This document shows, piece after piece, positions 62,622-64,000 of a stretch of DNA of 64,000 nt. A model generated the notes under the pieces. The model did not search any database and was not told where the DNA came from. It worked only from the letters and a program-made list of their open reading frames with translations. The position numbers were made by a program, and so were the translations under genes. The first letter of the stretch is position 1, and every line of letters begins with the position of its first letter. Source of the stretch: Negativicutes bacterium (GTDB lineage Bacteria > Bacillota > JAAYKD01); NCBI GenBank assembly GCA_021372785.1, contig JAJFTT010000071.1, positions 25,572 to 89,571 of the forward strand, written 5' to 3'.

Positions 62622-63461
62622 TTAGAGAATCCTCGTGCGGTGGCGCGCCACGTGACAATTGAGATTGACCGCCACCGGCAACCCGGCAATATGGGTCGGC
62701 GCCCATTCCACCGCCACCTGCAGTGCCGTTGTTTTACCGCCAAAGCCCAGCGGTCCAATGCCCAATTGATTGATTGCGCAGAGCAGTTCCTGCTCCAGAT
62801 GAGCTATTTCCGCTTCGGGATGAAAGACACCGATTTCACGCAGCAGGGCACGTTTGGCCAGCAGAGTCACCTGTTCCATGGTACCGCCAATACCGACGCC
62901 AACGGCCAGCGGCGGACAGGGATTGCCGCCGGCTTTTCTGACCGTATCGAGCACAACCTGCCTGACACCGGCGATTCCCGCGGCAGGCGTCAGCATCGAG
63001 AGTGTTCCCATGTTCTCCGAACCAAATCCTTTGGGAGCCACCGTCAAACTGAGTTGTTCTCCGGGGACCAGGCGCAGGTGAATGACCGCCGGCGTATTGT
63101 CGCCTGTATTCTTGCGGCTGAGTGGATGTGCCACCGATTTTCGCAAATATCCTTCCCGATATCCGATCCGGACCCCCTCATTGACGGCAGTGACAAAATC
63201 ACCGCCGGTCAGGTGCAGGTCCTGACCCAGATCGGCAAAGACCACCGCCATGCCGGTATCCTGGCAGATCGCCATTTTCTCCTGACGGGCAATGGCTGCA
63301 TTCTCCAGCAAACGCTGCAAAACGCTCCTGGCCAGCGGCAGCTCTTCCCGCAGCAAAGCCTGCCGCAGGGCGTTTTCCACATCGCAGCCTAAATCCGTAT
63401 TTGCTTCCATGCATAAAGCGGCAATCGCTGCCGTGATCTCTGCCACATTTATTTCGCGCAT
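62622..63461 (-). CDS. fumA: Fumarate hydratase class I, alpha subunit
   Basis: Iron-sulfur subunit, 279 residues. Conserved cysteines CQDTGMAVVF, NPCPPLAVGVGIGGT and LNCHVARHR fit the [4Fe-4S] ligands. ATG at 63461, nine bases after GGGAG; the longer frame adds a Phe/Cys-rich stretch with no family similarity. Oxygen-sensitive class I enzymes are typical of anaerobes. Confidence 0.94.
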   Translation of the reverse strand: MREINVAEITAAIAALCMEANTDLGCDVENALRQALLREELPLARSVLQRLLENAAIARQEKMAICQDTGMAVVFADLGQDLHLTGGDFVTAVNEGVRIGYREGYLRKSVAHPLSRKNTGDNTPAVIHLRLVPGEQLSLTVAPKGFGSENMGTLSMLTPAAGIAGVRQVVLDTVRKAGGNPCPPLAVGVGIGGTMEQVTLLAKRALLREIGVFHPEAEIAHLEQELLCAINQLGIGPLGFGGKTTALQVAVEWAPTHIAGLPVAVNLNCHVARHRTRIL

Positions 63462-63492
63462 GCGGTTCATCTCCCTTGCATTCTCTGCTCTC

Positions 63493-63521
63493 AGTCTACA
63501 GAAAAAAAAGCAAAAATGCAA
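63493..63521 (-). promoter_or_regulatory. Probable promoter of fumA-fumB-R3H
   Basis: TTGCAT (63516-63521), 17 bases, TAGACT (63493-63498) on the minus strand; boxes are below consensus. Confidence 0.55.
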
Positions 63522-63530
63522 GGGAAATCG

Positions 63531-63577
63531 AAAAAGAGAATCACCGGTCAAGTGCTTTGACGCTGCCGATGATTCTC
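63531..63577 (-). terminator. Terminator of the SagB-like gene
   Basis: 12-bp stem (63536-63547 with 63566-63577, one G-U) with five T residues after it on the minus strand (63531-63535), 20 bases after the stop. Confidence 0.82.
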
Positions 63578-63597
63578 CGCAGGACTTTCTGCGCCGT

Positions 63598-64000
63598 TTA
63601 TTCTTTTTTGCCGACCGTTGCCAGATAAACGGGAAAACGGCTGACGCCGTCGATGCCTAAAACAGCGCTCAAGGCATCATCATCAAAGGCGGCGATGGCG
63701 CAGCAGCCCGAACCAATCGCCTCACATGCCAAATAAAGGTTTTGACAGACATGTCCGGCATCCAAATGAATATAGCGGAACGAACGTTCGGCATAACGCC
63801 AGACATGACGGTAAATCTCGGCTGCCCAGAAAAAAGTCACCGCCGAATTTTTGACCATAACCTGACGGGAACAGGCTTGGGTGAGATCCCCGGCCAAAGT
63901 TTCCGCCACGGACAGCTGAATCAGTGTATGGTCCAAAGCCGCATATTGATAGAGACCGGGCGGCAGCGTTTCGACCCGGTTGACTAAAAGATACGTTTCA
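63598..64000 (-). CDS. SagB-type nitroreductase (5' partial)
   Basis: C-terminal part (133 residues seen) of an FMN-dependent nitroreductase of the SagB type. The frame stays open to the window edge, so the TTG at 63936 is internal. Recognisable features: YLLVNRVETLPPGLYQY at the visible start, YIHLDAGHVCQNLYLACEAIGSG and IAAFDDDALSAVLGIDG, typical of SagB/ThcOx proteins. Many such genes stand alone in Clostridia; others oxidise azolines in peptide natural products. The FMN-binding N-terminus and any partners lie beyond the window. It has its own terminator and is separate from fumAB. Confidence 0.88.
   Translation of the reverse strand, partial: ETYLLVNRVETLPPGLYQYAALDHTLIQLSVAETLAGDLTQACSRQVMVKNSAVTFFWAAEIYRHVWRYAERSFRYIHLDAGHVCQNLYLACEAIGSGCCAIAAFDDDALSAVLGIDGVSRFPVYLATVGKKE

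Overview
The window reads as chromosomal core sequence from an anaerobic, low-to-moderate G+C member of the Bacillota, most likely Clostridia-like. The basis is gene content and order: three T-box leaders (pheST, alaS, metG), an IspH-ribosomal protein S1 fusion, ccpN-yqfL-dnaG-rpoD, darA-yaaR-holB-ricT, rex-murE, an AbrB-like regulator with a zinc ribbon, ribonuclease M5, PgpH/PhoH/YbeY/Era/RecO, and two-subunit class I fumarase. I see no phage, insertion sequence, CRISPR array or obvious foreign island. Nearly every gene is on the minus strand; only the alaX/NusG-II pair at the left edge and abrB are on the plus strand, so minus is probably the leading strand here.

Layout (transcription mostly right to left): 1-1416 AlaX-like editing protein (cut by the window edge) and a membrane-anchored NusG-II protein; 1515-2803 LCP cell-wall ligase with its own promoter; 2864-4594 DEAD-box helicase; 4711-13144 T-box-controlled pheS-pheT-U32-mutS2 operon; 13150-15337 infC-rpmI-rplT with an attenuating leader, then a SpoU methyltransferase; 15379-21278 T-box-controlled alaS-trmL-trpS-glyS; 21339-30578 rluB, flavoprotein, cmk, plsC, ispH/rpsA, DUF512 protein, der, gpsA; 30735-33024 two four-gene tRNA operons on either side of rnpB and trmK; 33074-37818 ccpN-yqfL-dnaG-rpoD; 37949-44034 phoH-pgpH-ybeY-era-recO-DUF4342; 44212-48285 small regulator, rpsU-yqeY and rex-murE-hinT; 48291-53315 T-box-controlled metG-tatD-rnmV, then rsmA from its own promoter; 53429-53941 abrB; 53992-60485 darA-yaaR-holB-ricT-trmN6-ttcA-ABC-F; 60490-63521 fumA-fumB-R3H ATPase; 63530-64000 the 3' part of a SagB-type nitroreductase.

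Functionally the window is about translation (five aminoacyl-tRNA synthetases in six genes, IF-3, four ribosomal proteins or S1, RNase P RNA, eight tRNAs, many RNA modification enzymes), replication/repair (dnaG, holB, recO, mutS2) and the envelope (murE, LCP, plsC, gpsA). Regulation is unusually legible: many promoters with near-consensus -35/-10 boxes at 17 bp spacing, U-tract terminators and T-boxes.

I did not find a new defence or mobile system. The items most worth a second look are an intact Shine-Dalgarno at the IspH/S1 fusion junction, a TrpRS with the four-cysteine iron-sulfur pattern known from Thermotoga, a PheT lacking its tRNA-binding (B2) domain, a MurE with DDPH instead of DNPR at the amino-acid specificity motif, an AUC start for infC, a hairpin that may bring a distant Shine-Dalgarno to the start of an XRE regulator, and a cysteine-rich tail on a DUF4342 protein. 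Start codons were chosen from ribosome-binding sites and often differ from the longest reading frame.
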